The notes under the pieces: model-generated | Told to the model about the DNA's origin: nothing | Databases searched by the model: none | The model's input: the letters and a program-made list of their open reading frames with translations, nothing else | IMG/VR virus record: IMGVR_UViG_3300031851_000017 | Location: 1-64,000 of that record | Strand: one strand, 5' to 3' | Source: a virus | DNA length: 64,000 nt | Shown: one piece after another, positions 14,865 through 24,362 of the stretch | Layout: every line of letters starts with the position of its first letter | How positions within the stretch are numbered: position 1 is the first letter of the stretch | Program-made: the position numbers and the translations under genes

Positions 14865-15593
14865 TCACCCGAATGTATTTATCACCCTTACATTAACCCA
14901 CGGAATAGCACCTATTTGGTCTGTAATATCATTTAATACTGATGATTGGTTACTAGTGCTTGTAGATGTCTGCGTAATCAATGTGTTAGCACTTTCACCG
15001 AAACTACCTATTTCTCTTAACACACTACAATAGACATCATTTTGATTATCCTCAAAATAGTGTGGTAAAGTAGACGCAGGTTTACAGTATAAATTAGTAG
15101 TATTACTATCAGCCCAAACTAAACCTATGAAGTACCAAGTTTTTTCATCCATTTCATAAGTCTGATTAGCATTACCTGCGGCATTCTTTAATTGTGCTAG
15201 TATTGGGCTTGTTGATGTAAAAGTTATTGATGTCTGAGCCACCAAATTGTCGGGGTAAGGCGCACCACCAACAGCCGCTTTAGAATCATAAACTCCTATT
15301 TTCATAGTTGCATTACTGTTTGCGGTTGATGCTCTCATTGAAATATAATCTATTGTTCCTCCTTGATAAGACCACATTGGAATCATAGAAACATAATTCA
15401 TAGCAGTACACGCATTGAATGTTTGAGTCCTTATACCCATCATTCTTGAAGGAACTCTATACTTTACCGTACCAAAAGCAGATATTCCATTTACTGATGC
15501 TCCATAATGGTCATTCTTAGTTGCTCCTCCACCACCTGTTCCATCATCTACTGTACCATCACTCTTTCTTCTTCTGAATGCTTGTCTACCCAT
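14865..15593 (-). CDS. Tail-fibre tip or receptor-binding-region protein
   Basis: 242 residues. A basic, Gly-rich N-terminus (R-R-R-K-S-D-G-T-V-D-D-G-T-G-G-G-G) leads into a Ser/Thr/Asn-rich beta domain (M-R-A-S-T-A-N-S-N-A-T-M-K-I-G-V-Y-D) like the jelly-roll or tip domains of marine phage fibres. It is placed between the giant fibre and its chaperone, with a GGTGAT ribosome site. It probably forms a separate distal fibre subunit that meets the host cell. Fold inferred from composition and position. Confidence 0.6.
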   Translation of the reverse strand: MGRQAFRRRKSDGTVDDGTGGGGATKNDHYGASVNGISAFGTVKYRVPSRMMGIRTQTFNACTAMNYVSMIPMWSYQGGTIDYISMRASTANSNATMKIGVYDSKAAVGGAPYPDNLVAQTSITFTSTSPILAQLKNAAGNANQTYEMDEKTWYFIGLVWADSNTTNLYCKPASTLPHYFEDNQNDVYCSVLREIGSFGESANTLITQTSTSTSNQSSVLNDITDQIGAIPWVNVRVINTFG

Positions 15594-15604
15594 TTTTAAT
15601 CACC

Positions 15605-18600
15605 TCATGGATGGCATACTGCGTGTATGCTCCCTGCAATATTCGCTGTTGAACCTTGCGTATTTTTAAATCTTATGCGGATATTACTACTATTAATATC
15701 AACTTCTATTTCACCTATTGGTGCAGCACCATCATAAATAATACCGTATTCTGTAAAGTTAGCGGCTGAACCATCATAATGGCACATAACATCCATTGTT
15801 TGTACTTCATTGTTTGAAGAGTCTGTAATATGAACTGATGCTTTAACTGCCTTAAAGTTAGCATGAGGTACTGCTAGTAATGTAATATAGTTATTATTAG
15901 CAGTACTTGTTGCACCCACTACATTACCTAATGTTTTAATTCCGCTAGGATTATGAGTTAAACCACCGTAACCGCCTGTACCATCTACTGATACTACATC
16001 AGTTTGTGTACCATTAATAGCGATATTAAGAAACATAGTACCATCATGCGTACCATCGGTAACATCCGGTGATTCCTGTCTTATACTTCCATATGCTCTA
16101 GGATTACCTGCGCTATCTTCACCATTAAGTTGTATTTTACCTAATATATCATTATCAGAAGGGGAAGCAGTATTTCTATACAAAGTTAAAACAGGGCCAT
16201 TAGTAGCATCATCTTCATTATCCATAAGTATTAATGTGCTAGGGTAAGTATCAGCATTGTCGTTAATTATTGTAACTACACCTTTACTGCTTAATGGGTA
16301 AGTACCTGTACCAACTTCTAGTGCCGTAGATATATCTACGATACCTGTTCCATTTGGAGTAATGTTAATATTAGCGTTTGAAGTTGAAACAATACTATTT
16401 CCATTAACATCTAAATCTCCACCTAACTGTGGCGTGTCATCTGCGGCTAAACTTGCTATACCACCACTAACGGTAGTCCATGAAGGCGCAGAACTGCTAC
16501 CACCCGATGTGAGAACTTGACCGGAAGAACCTGCCGCACTTCCACCGACTAAGAACTCTCCATTTGCACCAACAGAGAATCTTGTTGAGCCTTTAGTTTT
16601 GAGTTGGATTTCTCCTGTTCCCGAAGTATATCTTGTGTCTAAAATTATGTCTGTATTAGAAGATGAACTACCTTGTATTTTCATATTTGTTTCATTGTTT
16701 GGTAAGAAGATATTTGCCCTCGATTCTTGAGAACCACCACCAATAATATAGAGACTTGAATTACCTGCTATCATACTACCTGCAATATTGATTCCATCAC
16801 AATTTACTGTGCCGTCAAAATATCCATGTCTGAACTCATTGGTTGCTGAACCAATATCATATGCATTATCTGTATCAGGAATAATATTTGCATCAACAGC
16901 AGTTGACCAAGAAATACCACCACCACTACCTGTTGAAGCAGCAGTTAATCTCCCTTGTGCGTCAACAGTAATATTAGCGTTAGTGTAAGAACCCGCAGTA
17001 ACAGCAGTATCCGCTATTTGGACTGCTCCTATTCCATCATCAGCAACTTTGAAAGTTAACTGAAATGGGTCTCCTGTGCTTCCGGTATCTGTATCTGTAA
17101 AAGTAATATCTAAACCGTTTCCTTCATTAAACTTAATAAATCTCGCATCAGCAAGAAGAACATCTGTATCTGAACTGTCTCTTACAGTAAAAGCCATTTT
17201 AGCAGGTAATGTTCCGTATGTTCCATCGTGCTTTAAGAAAGTTCCTGATGAACCTGCTGATGGCAAAACACCACCATTACCTGTTCCAACTAAAGTTCTA
17301 ATTTCTGCCGCAGTTAAATCATCAGTAGCATCAGTATCTCCTGTAAAACCTAAGTTTGCTAATGTTAATGCTCTTGTTGTAGCAGAAGCGTCAGTAACAT
17401 GACCTAAAGTATTCGTAGTTATTGTTAAAGTATCAATTACATTTGCACCTGAAGTATCTATACTTATATCATCTCCATCATGTGTAGGATGGGAGTAAAC
17501 TGTATCAGGAGTTCCCGACAATACACCACTACTAATTGTTAAATTAGAACCAACTTTAATTCCACCTAGAGCAGATGAAGTGGCTATTGGAAGAGAGTAA
17601 TTATTAGCAGAAGTAGCAATATTATCAAGTTTATTTTTAAGAGTGTTAGTAAAATTATTTTGTGTAAGACCACCATCACCTACTGAATAAGTAGTGTCTT
17701 GTGTTGGTATTGTAAAATCACCCGCACTAACAGGTAATGTTATTGTAACATCACTACTAGTAGGATTATCAGCAGTAAGTAATACCTCATATGTATTGCT
17801 ATCACCTGCTCTAAATGCCAATGTATTATCTTCTACAATTTGTATTGTTTCATTACTATATTTTGTATCTCCTGTTACTACTAAATCACCCGCAATTGTA
17901 ACAGTTGTTGCGTTAGTTCCTATGGCTACTGCATTACTACCAAAGGCATTACCAAGAGCAGTTTTTAAATTAGCAACAGATACATTGTCAACATCAGGTT
18001 TATTTTGAATAAAGGCATCATTAGATGTAGTTGTTTCAGCCCAATTTGCTCTAACGTTTGGTTCTGCTCCTGAAGAAACACCCAATAGTGTTAATGCTTG
18101 TGCTACCGTCATTCCTTCTGCCGAACCTGCATTACCACTATGCGCCTTTCTTCCAACAAATCTTTCAGCAGGTAAAGAGTTCAATACATTTAATTCATCA
18201 GCAGTTGCAGAAAGAACAGTTGAACCTATTTGTATATCACCTTCATCGAAATTAACATAACCCGCACCTTTCGGTCTAATGTTTAACGATACATTCGTAT
18301 CGCTTCCTGTTGCCGCTAATATTGGTGCATTGCCTGATGCCTTATTTGCTATATTTATATAATTTACAGGACTAGATTCGGGACTTGTGAAAAGTAATAA
18401 TTCATTACCATCCTCATCTAAAATACCGTGTGCATCATCAATTTTAATATTATGACTATTAGTATCTAAGTTCCCACCTAATTGTGGGGATGTATCATCA
18501 GCAATTTCAATAAGAGAAAGAATATTTCCAATAGTACTTGATGCCTTTAAATTAGAACCTGCACCCGAACCCGCTACAAATCCAACTAATGAATCAGTAG

Positions 18601-21600
18601 TAGCCAAAGTTGCACTACTAATTTGACTTAAATCTAAAGTTAAATCCGGTGTAGTAGTTCCATTAGTAACGGTAAAACCAACACCGCCTGTTACTGCTGT
18701 TACTGAACCTCCACCTGTTCCTCCACCAATAGCACTTAGCATTTCTGAAGCAGTTAAATTAGTTATAGTATTATTAGCATTAAGTCTTGGAAATAAAGGT
18801 ACTGCCGGAGAATTTGCCGTACTTGGATTCGCTGATTTAAGTAAAGCAATTCCGGTAGTAGTACCTCCCAATGTAGCCAAAGCAGTATCGGCATCAGCAT
18901 CGTCTATTAATGTAGCACCGAATGTTGAGATTGTTGTATTAGCAGGTAATGCTAATGACTTAATATCTGCATCAACTTCTGAATCCATCAATGCACCTGC
19001 TGCTGTAACATTTGCTGTATCTGTAACATCAGCACTCGCTTCTATACCACTTAATATATTTGATTTTAGAACACTAAAATCCATTCTACTTAATACTCCA
19101 CCATCGTTAAATATTAATTCATCAGTATCAACAAGAGTACCTGTAAACTCAGTAGCACCTGTAATATCTCCTACACCGAAGTTAGATGTACCACTAGCAG
19201 AAGCACCAATAGCACTTCTAAAGTCAGAAGCGTTTAGCGTTTCTGCTTGATTACTATGATTATTTATACGAATAAACATATCTTCTGTACCTGCACCCGT
19301 AGGTATATTCGACATTGTTAGTAAATTGCTACCAACAGTAGTTGCCCCTAATGCAATTCTAGCCGCAGAAGCATTAGCCGCAGTAAGTAATGAAATCATA
19401 GGAACGTTAATTGCTGAAATTACACCGGAATCTGCGGCATTTCTTCCTAATAATAAATTGTTATCCCCAGTACTACCTATGTTCTGTAATTTAGCAAAGG
19501 TAACTGCATCGGCAGTAATCTTAGCCGTAGTAATACTAGGTATTCTTTCAATATCTAAAGTTCCGGCATTAATTTTACTAGCGTCTAGATTAGGAATGTC
19601 CGTTGCCGCTAAGTCGGGAGTGAACACATTACTACCGCTTAATGCTAAACCGCTACCTGCTGTATAAGTAGTATCTTGGGTAGGTATAGTAAATGTAGCA
19701 TTAGGAATAGTTACTGTTTTAGCCACACCTGCTACTGCTGATTTTAAAATCATATCATTGTCGTCAACAGTTGTACCTTCAAACACTACTCCATTAGAAG
19801 TTGAAACAGTTTCCACGTTATTTGTAATAGTAGTTCCTGTTACTACTAAATTACCTGCTATTGTAATCTTATCATCTGCTGAAGTACCAAATATAATATC
19901 TCCTCCAAAATCAGAATTAAGAGCCGCCTTCAAGTTAGCGACTGAGACATCATCGTTAGTATCAGTAAATACTGCATTAGCGGGAACTACCGACCGTACA
20001 TTATCATAAGCCCAATCAGAACTTATTGCAGTTGCGGTAGCACCATCAGTAGGTGTACTACTAATCGCTCTTTGACTTGTTATGTATGTATTAGAATCAA
20101 TAGTATAATTTCCTGAACCATCAGTTTTCATAAATCCACTAGAAGCAAAATCACTATCAAGCAATACAGCAGTATTACCTGCTAAAGCAGTAGTTGATGT
20201 AGTTCCTATTTCTAATAAAGTAGGTTTACTACTTAAGTCATCGTAACTTCCACTAAATAATGATGTGTTCCCTGCTAACGCTGTTGTAGCAGTAGTTCCT
20301 ATTGCCAATAATGATGTGTTCCCTGCCAATGCAGTAGACGATGTAGTTCCTAATGCTAATAAAGTAGGCTTGTTAGATAAATCATCATAACTTCCACTAA
20401 ATAAAGTTGGTTTACTTGTTAGACTACTATAAACACCATCAAAAGAAGAAGTTCCCGCACTGATAAGACCCCTTACTGCCGCGCCATCTGCCGCAGTAAT
20501 AAGACTAATCATAGGAACAGAAAGGACAGTAGGAACAGCATTACTTCCGCTAGTATTTGCTAATATATTACCAGTAGCAATTTGAGATAATCCTAATACA
20601 CTTCCTGTTTTAGTTAAACCATTATTAGCAGTTAATTGTGTTGCTGAACCGGAGAATTGTGTAAATGTTAAGGCAGTAGTTCCTACTGTTATTGAACCTG
20701 TATTGTTTAATATCCAACCTGTATCTGCATGGGTAGTTCCTTCTTCAACCCATACATATAATCCGGCAGTTACATCAGCATTAGCATCAGCATCAGTTGT
20801 TCTAGTCCAAGCACCTGCTTTACAAAGATAAATACCATTTTGGCTTGCAGTGCTTTGATTCTTTACTAATACTCTATCATCAGCAATTACACTTACACTA
20901 TCAATATCTTGAGTTCCACTTAAAGTAATATTTGTAGTAGTAGTAACCCTTACAGAATCTTTAGTATCTAATCCCTGTTTAACCACCGCCGCACTAGCAT
21001 CAGCAAGAGCAGTAATTTCAGCATCAGTTCTCATTGTATTAGTGTCTGTATTAACACTAGAAATATCTAATGTCTTATTATCCCCACCTGTAACAGTAGC
21101 GGTTATTGTTGAGCCGCTAAGAGACAATCCTGATAAGAATTTATTTGTATCTGTATTAACAGCCGAAATATCAACTGTTAAATCTGCTAAACTACCCCTT
21201 GCTAATGTTATTGTTCCACTAGCAAAAGTAGCCGCACTAACAAAATCATTACTATCAACAGAAGAACCTGCACCAATAGAGGTTCTAAATGCAGTTGCTT
21301 GATTAGTAGTTAAATCATCTGCTCTTGCTAAAAGATTCGCTACGGAAACATTGTCTACTGCGGTAGTCCCTGCTAGAGCGTCTGTTATTCCATAACCTGC
21401 AAGGGTTGTCGGTTTACTCGTTAAATTAGAAAACGCTCCACCAAATATATTACCTGCATTAGTCGCTATGTTAGTTGCGTTTGTCGCTATGTTAGTTACA
21501 TTCGTGGCTACATTAGTAGCATTAGTAGTTATACCGCTTTCCATAGTGTCTAAATTAACTGCTTGTGTTACTGTAATAAAATTCATTTTTGTGCTATCAG

Positions 21601-23995
21601 CAGATGGGTATGTATTTTTGGCAGTATTAAGACCGACAGCAGTAACGTTAGTTGCTATATCGGTTGCATTCGTAGCCACATTAGTTACGTTAGTTGCTAT
21701 GTTTGTCGCATTAGTAGTTATACTACTCGACATTGTGTTTAGATTAAGTGCAGAATTAACGGTAAGGTGTCCTACTTTCGTAGCGTCTGCTGTTGGATAT
21801 GTATTCTTAGCAGTATTAAGAGCAACTGCGGTTACATTAGTTGCTATGTTAGTTGTATTAGTTGCTAGATTAGTTACATTAGTGGCTATATTAGTCGCAT
21901 TAGTTGTTATATCACTTGCCGCACTTCCTAATCCTACATCACTAGCAGTAGCAGCAGTAAGAGTCGCTGCTTGAATAGTTGCTTGACTAACATTAGTTAC
22001 ATTATCTAAATTTAAAGTTGCAGTAGTTATTTTAGAATTATCAAATATAACATCAGCATTACTAGCATTTTGTATTACAACCGCAGTTCCACCATCATTA
22101 ATTTCTAATTTACCTGCCGCATTTATTCCTAATGTTAAGTTATTAGAAAGTGCCTTACCTGCAATAGTTCTAGATGTAGGAACTTTTGCTGATAAATCAG
22201 TAGCCAAATCAGTAATCTTAGATTGCGCTAAAGTCGGTATTCTAGCAACATCAAATGAACCGCTTGTAATTTTAGCAGCAGATAAGTCGGGTAATATTGC
22301 TTCTGTTACAGCACCCATTAATTCTGTTAAACTTAATTTTTTAACTGCGCCCGAATCACTATTATCACGGAAAATTAAACTATCATTTGCTATATCTATA
22401 CTAGACAATGCAGTTAAACCACTAATAATATCAGTAGTTCCAATGTTAGTATTTGTATCTGTATTTATTGCTGAAATATCTAGAGTCTGATTTGTTCCCC
22501 CCGATACAGTAGCAGTTATTGTTCCTCCACTCAAAGATAAACCGGAAAGAAATTTATTTGTATCTGTTGTCATGTCATCAACAACAACATTGATTTTACC
22601 ACTAGTATCATCGTAAGTAGCACCGACTCTTGTTTCTGTATTACTAGTAAACATAGCACCTACAATATCTTGCACTGCTTCTGTTGATATTTGTGAATCA
22701 GTAGTAAATCCTAATCCTGTTACGAAAGTATGTATTTGGTCTGCCGTAGCCAAACCCGTACCTCCATCAGCAATAGCACCCGTTGCTAAAGTAGCAGAAG
22801 CACCTAATCCTAGATTAGTTCTAGCGGTAGCGGCATCTTCTAAATCTGATAAATTACTATTTTTTGTTAATTTAGTGCTTATGCTATTTGTTATTGTCGT
22901 AGAAAAATTAGCATCATCACCTAATGCCGCCGCTAATTCATTAAGCGTATCTAATGCCGCCGGACTGCCATTCAATAAATTATTCAAACTACCGTCAACA
23001 TACGCTTTTATTGATTGCTGACTAGCCGCTTTGATTGCACTATTGGAAGCCATGTTATCTTCGTCTAGTAAATCTAGTTGTGTATTAGTATCAGTAGAAG
23101 TAATTGTAATATTGTTTGCATCAGTATGTGTAAGAGTAACATTAGAACCCGCTACAAACTTAATATCTTGAGTTCCTGAACCTGCACCACTTTCTGTTAA
23201 TCTTAATAATATGTCATCAGAAGAATCCACAAAAGATGTAGCATATTCATTTTGAGTATTATTATCAGCAATATAAGCAGGTGTTCCGAAAGTCCCGTCA
23301 TGTTTTAGAAACTCTCCCGCATTACCTGCTGATGGTATTAGACCTCCGTTTCCTGTGGAAATAGCGGCAATTGAAGAAGTTACATCGGCAGTTCTTGCCA
23401 AAGTTCCTGTCGAAGAAGGAAGAGTAATAGTAGCAGAACCCTTTGTTAATGTTCCATCGGGATTAATTCTAGTAGTTTCAACACCACCATTTATTGCAGA
23501 AAAACTTCTTGATGTTTGTGTATAAGTTAAATATTGTATGTCATGTGTAGCACTATTTGCTTCATCCTTATCGTATTTAACCATAGCAATAGGAATATCC
23601 CCTGCTGTTAATTCTGCTACCGTAGGAGTACTATTATTTCCTTTTCCTGATGTAGAACCATGTCTCCAAACTACTGTTTCATCACTGTCTTGTATAACTA
23701 ACAGACCATACCAATCGGCACTATTTACAGAACCATTAGTATTATTCGTTTGTATGTCAGTAGTAGTAGTTATTGTTCCATTAAATTTACCGTTTCTTAA
23801 ATAGTTACCACTTGTTATAGTAAATTTAGTGAACCCTCCAACTGCTGTTTGTGTAATATTAAAACCGCTTAATATTCTATTTTCACCCATAGCAGTATTA
23901 AGAGTTTTAATTATACCTGTATGTATTGCATCTGTCCCATCTACTAATTGTGTATCAGCCCCTAATCTACTAATAAATCCTGTATTGTTAACCAT
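15605..23995 (-). CDS. Giant repetitive tail fibre (2,796 aa)
   Basis: An extremely long, Thr/Asn/Ser/Ala/Asp-rich protein made of degenerate beta repeats, as in long phage fibres. Recognisable units include D-D-L-S-N-K-P-T-L (a common fibre-collar motif, repeated near positions 20,210-20,400), F-L-S-G-L-S-L-S-G-x-T-I-T-A-T-V (several copies) and the A-T-N-V-T-N array near 21,500-21,900. The C-terminal 300 residues are less repetitive and begin near S-S-L-Y-I-I-G-G-G-S. Chain length predicts a fibre hundreds of angstroms long. It is likely the adsorption organelle, with the neighbours at 14,572-15,593 and 23,995-24,360 as partners. Confidence 0.88.
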   Translation of the reverse strand: MVNNTGFISRLGADTQLVDGTDAIHTGIIKTLNTAMGENRILSGFNITQTAVGGFTKFTITSGNYLRNGKFNGTITTTTDIQTNNTNGSVNSADWYGLLVIQDSDETVVWRHGSTSGKGNNSTPTVAELTAGDIPIAMVKYDKDEANSATHDIQYLTYTQTSRSFSAINGGVETTRINPDGTLTKGSATITLPSSTGTLARTADVTSSIAAISTGNGGLIPSAGNAGEFLKHDGTFGTPAYIADNNTQNEYATSFVDSSDDILLRLTESGAGSGTQDIKFVAGSNVTLTHTDANNITITSTDTNTQLDLLDEDNMASNSAIKAASQQSIKAYVDGSLNNLLNGSPAALDTLNELAAALGDDANFSTTITNSISTKLTKNSNLSDLEDAATARTNLGLGASATLATGAIADGGTGLATADQIHTFVTGLGFTTDSQISTEAVQDIVGAMFTSNTETRVGATYDDTSGKINVVVDDMTTDTNKFLSGLSLSGGTITATVSGGTNQTLDISAINTDTNTNIGTTDIISGLTALSSIDIANDSLIFRDNSDSGAVKKLSLTELMGAVTEAILPDLSAAKITSGSFDVARIPTLAQSKITDLATDLSAKVPTSRTIAGKALSNNLTLGINAAGKLEINDGGTAVVIQNASNADVIFDNSKITTATLNLDNVTNVSQATIQAATLTAATASDVGLGSAASDITTNATNIATNVTNLATNTTNIATNVTAVALNTAKNTYPTADATKVGHLTVNSALNLNTMSSSITTNATNIATNVTNVATNATDIATNVTAVGLNTAKNTYPSADSTKMNFITVTQAVNLDTMESGITTNATNVATNVTNIATNATNIATNAGNIFGGAFSNLTSKPTTLAGYGITDALAGTTAVDNVSVANLLARADDLTTNQATAFRTSIGAGSSVDSNDFVSAATFASGTITLARGSLADLTVDISAVNTDTNKFLSGLSLSGSTITATVTGGDNKTLDISSVNTDTNTMRTDAEITALADASAAVVKQGLDTKDSVRVTTTTNITLSGTQDIDSVSVIADDRVLVKNQSTASQNGIYLCKAGAWTRTTDADANADVTAGLYVWVEEGTTHADTGWILNNTGSITVGTTALTFTQFSGSATQLTANNGLTKTGSVLGLSQIATGNILANTSGSNAVPTVLSVPMISLITAADGAAVRGLISAGTSSFDGVYSSLTSKPTLFSGSYDDLSNKPTLLALGTTSSTALAGNTSLLAIGTTATTALAGNTSLFSGSYDDLSSKPTLLEIGTTSTTALAGNTAVLLDSDFASSGFMKTDGSGNYTIDSNTYITSQRAISSTPTDGATATAISSDWAYDNVRSVVPANAVFTDTNDDVSVANLKAALNSDFGGDIIFGTSADDKITIAGNLVVTGTTITNNVETVSTSNGVVFEGTTVDDNDMILKSAVAGVAKTVTIPNATFTIPTQDTTYTAGSGLALSGSNVFTPDLAATDIPNLDASKINAGTLDIERIPSITTAKITADAVTFAKLQNIGSTGDNNLLLGRNAADSGVISAINVPMISLLTAANASAARIALGATTVGSNLLTMSNIPTGAGTEDMFIRINNHSNQAETLNASDFRSAIGASASGTSNFGVGDITGATEFTGTLVDTDELIFNDGGVLSRMDFSVLKSNILSGIEASADVTDTANVTAAGALMDSEVDADIKSLALPANTTISTFGATLIDDADADTALATLGGTTTGIALLKSANPSTANSPAVPLFPRLNANNTITNLTASEMLSAIGGGTGGGSVTAVTGGVGFTVTNGTTTPDLTLDLSQISSATLATTDSLVGFVAGSGAGSNLKASSTIGNILSLIEIADDTSPQLGGNLDTNSHNIKIDDAHGILDEDGNELLLFTSPESSPVNYINIANKASGNAPILAATGSDTNVSLNIRPKGAGYVNFDEGDIQIGSTVLSATADELNVLNSLPAERFVGRKAHSGNAGSAEGMTVAQALTLLGVSSGAEPNVRANWAETTTSNDAFIQNKPDVDNVSVANLKTALGNAFGSNAVAIGTNATTVTIAGDLVVTGDTKYSNETIQIVEDNTLAFRAGDSNTYEVLLTADNPTSSDVTITLPVSAGDFTIPTQDTTYSVGDGGLTQNNFTNTLKNKLDNIATSANNYSLPIATSSALGGIKVGSNLTISSGVLSGTPDTVYSHPTHDGDDISIDTSGANVIDTLTITTNTLGHVTDASATTRALTLANLGFTGDTDATDDLTAAEIRTLVGTGNGGVLPSAGSSGTFLKHDGTYGTLPAKMAFTVRDSSDTDVLLADARFIKFNEGNGLDITFTDTDTGSTGDPFQLTFKVADDGIGAVQIADTAVTAGSYTNANITVDAQGRLTAASTGSGGGISWSTAVDANIIPDTDNAYDIGSATNEFRHGYFDGTVNCDGINIAGSMIAGNSSLYIIGGGSQESRANIFLPNNETNMKIQGSSSSNTDIILDTRYTSGTGEIQLKTKGSTRFSVGANGEFLVGGSAAGSSGQVLTSGGSSSAPSWTTVSGGIASLAADDTPQLGGDLDVNGNSIVSTSNANINITPNGTGIVDISTALEVGTGTYPLSSKGVVTIINDNADTYPSTLILMDNEDDATNGPVLTLYRNTASPSDNDILGKIQLNGEDSAGNPRAYGSIRQESPDVTDGTHDGTMFLNIAINGTQTDVVSVDGTGGYGGLTHNPSGIKTLGNVVGATSTANNNYITLLAVPHANFKAVKASVHITDSSNNEVQTMDVMCHYDGSAANFTEYGIIYDGAAPIGEIEVDINSSNIRIRFKNTQGSTANIAGSIHAVCHP
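21450..21910 (-). repeat. T-N-x-x-x-I/V-A-T-N tandem array inside the fibre gene
   Basis: Within the fibre, about 60-residue units each contain several T-N-A-T-N-I-A-T-N-V short repeats followed by T-A-V-x-L-N-T-A-K-N-T-Y-P. Two long units and a third partial one are visible, with matching DNA (runs of 'ttagttgcta' type). Such arrays recombine easily and can change fibre length. Confidence 0.75.
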
Positions 23996-24360
23996 TATTT
24001 CAACTCCACTCTAATTGTAAAAGATACCGTATCAGATGCCGCGACTACGCCTGTGCTAGTGAATGTTACTCTTGTTAACATTACTCCCGAAGTATTAACA
24101 TCAGTATCGCTGTTATTATGAAATATTCCCAATTCAGTTATTCCTGATGTTGGTATTTGAGAACCTAAGAAATCCACATTCCAAATTAAAGTCGAGCCGA
24201 CTCTTGTAGGAGTAACATCAGTCGCATGAGTAAACACCACATGGTCTAAATTAGTTTGTGAAGGGGCAGTGCTATCTGAACCATCACCTATTTTTATCAC
24301 TCTATATTTTTCTTGAATATAATTAGCAATTATATCCTCCTTACCTGCATTCACTATCAT
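23995..24360 (-). CDS. Tail-fibre-associated protein (121 aa)
   Basis: Starts M-I-V-N-A-G-K-E-D-I-I-A-N-Y-I and ends in beta-rich sequence (D-T-V-S-F-T-I-R-V-E-L-K). It overlaps the fibre start by one base and lies after the 2,270-residue tail protein. The size and strand-helix pattern are those of small connectors that attach fibres to the tail tip (compare phage fibre N-terminal attachment domains with T-x-G-I-T-E-L-G-I-F). Likely joins fibre and hub. Confidence 0.6.
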   Translation of the reverse strand: MIVNAGKEDIIANYIQEKYRVIKIGDGSDSTAPSQTNLDHVVFTHATDVTPTRVGSTLIWNVDFLGSQIPTSGITELGIFHNNSDTDVNTSGVMLTRVTFTSTGVVAASDTVSFTIRVELK

Positions 24361-24362
24361 AC

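Noticed and set aside
14572-14868. Earlier GTG start of the fibre chaperone at 14868
   Set aside because: The GTG is part of the GGTGAT ribosome site that serves ATG 14859.
21450-21910. CRISPR array or origin-type iterons
   Set aside because: The repeats are in frame, degenerate, coding for A-T-N-V-T-N, without uniform spacers.
15605-23995. Many long frames on the + strand across the fibre gene (for example 21468-21974)
   Set aside because: They are mirror images of repetitive, Thr/Ala/Val-rich coding sequence on the - strand, without ribosome sites, and produce low-complexity proteins.
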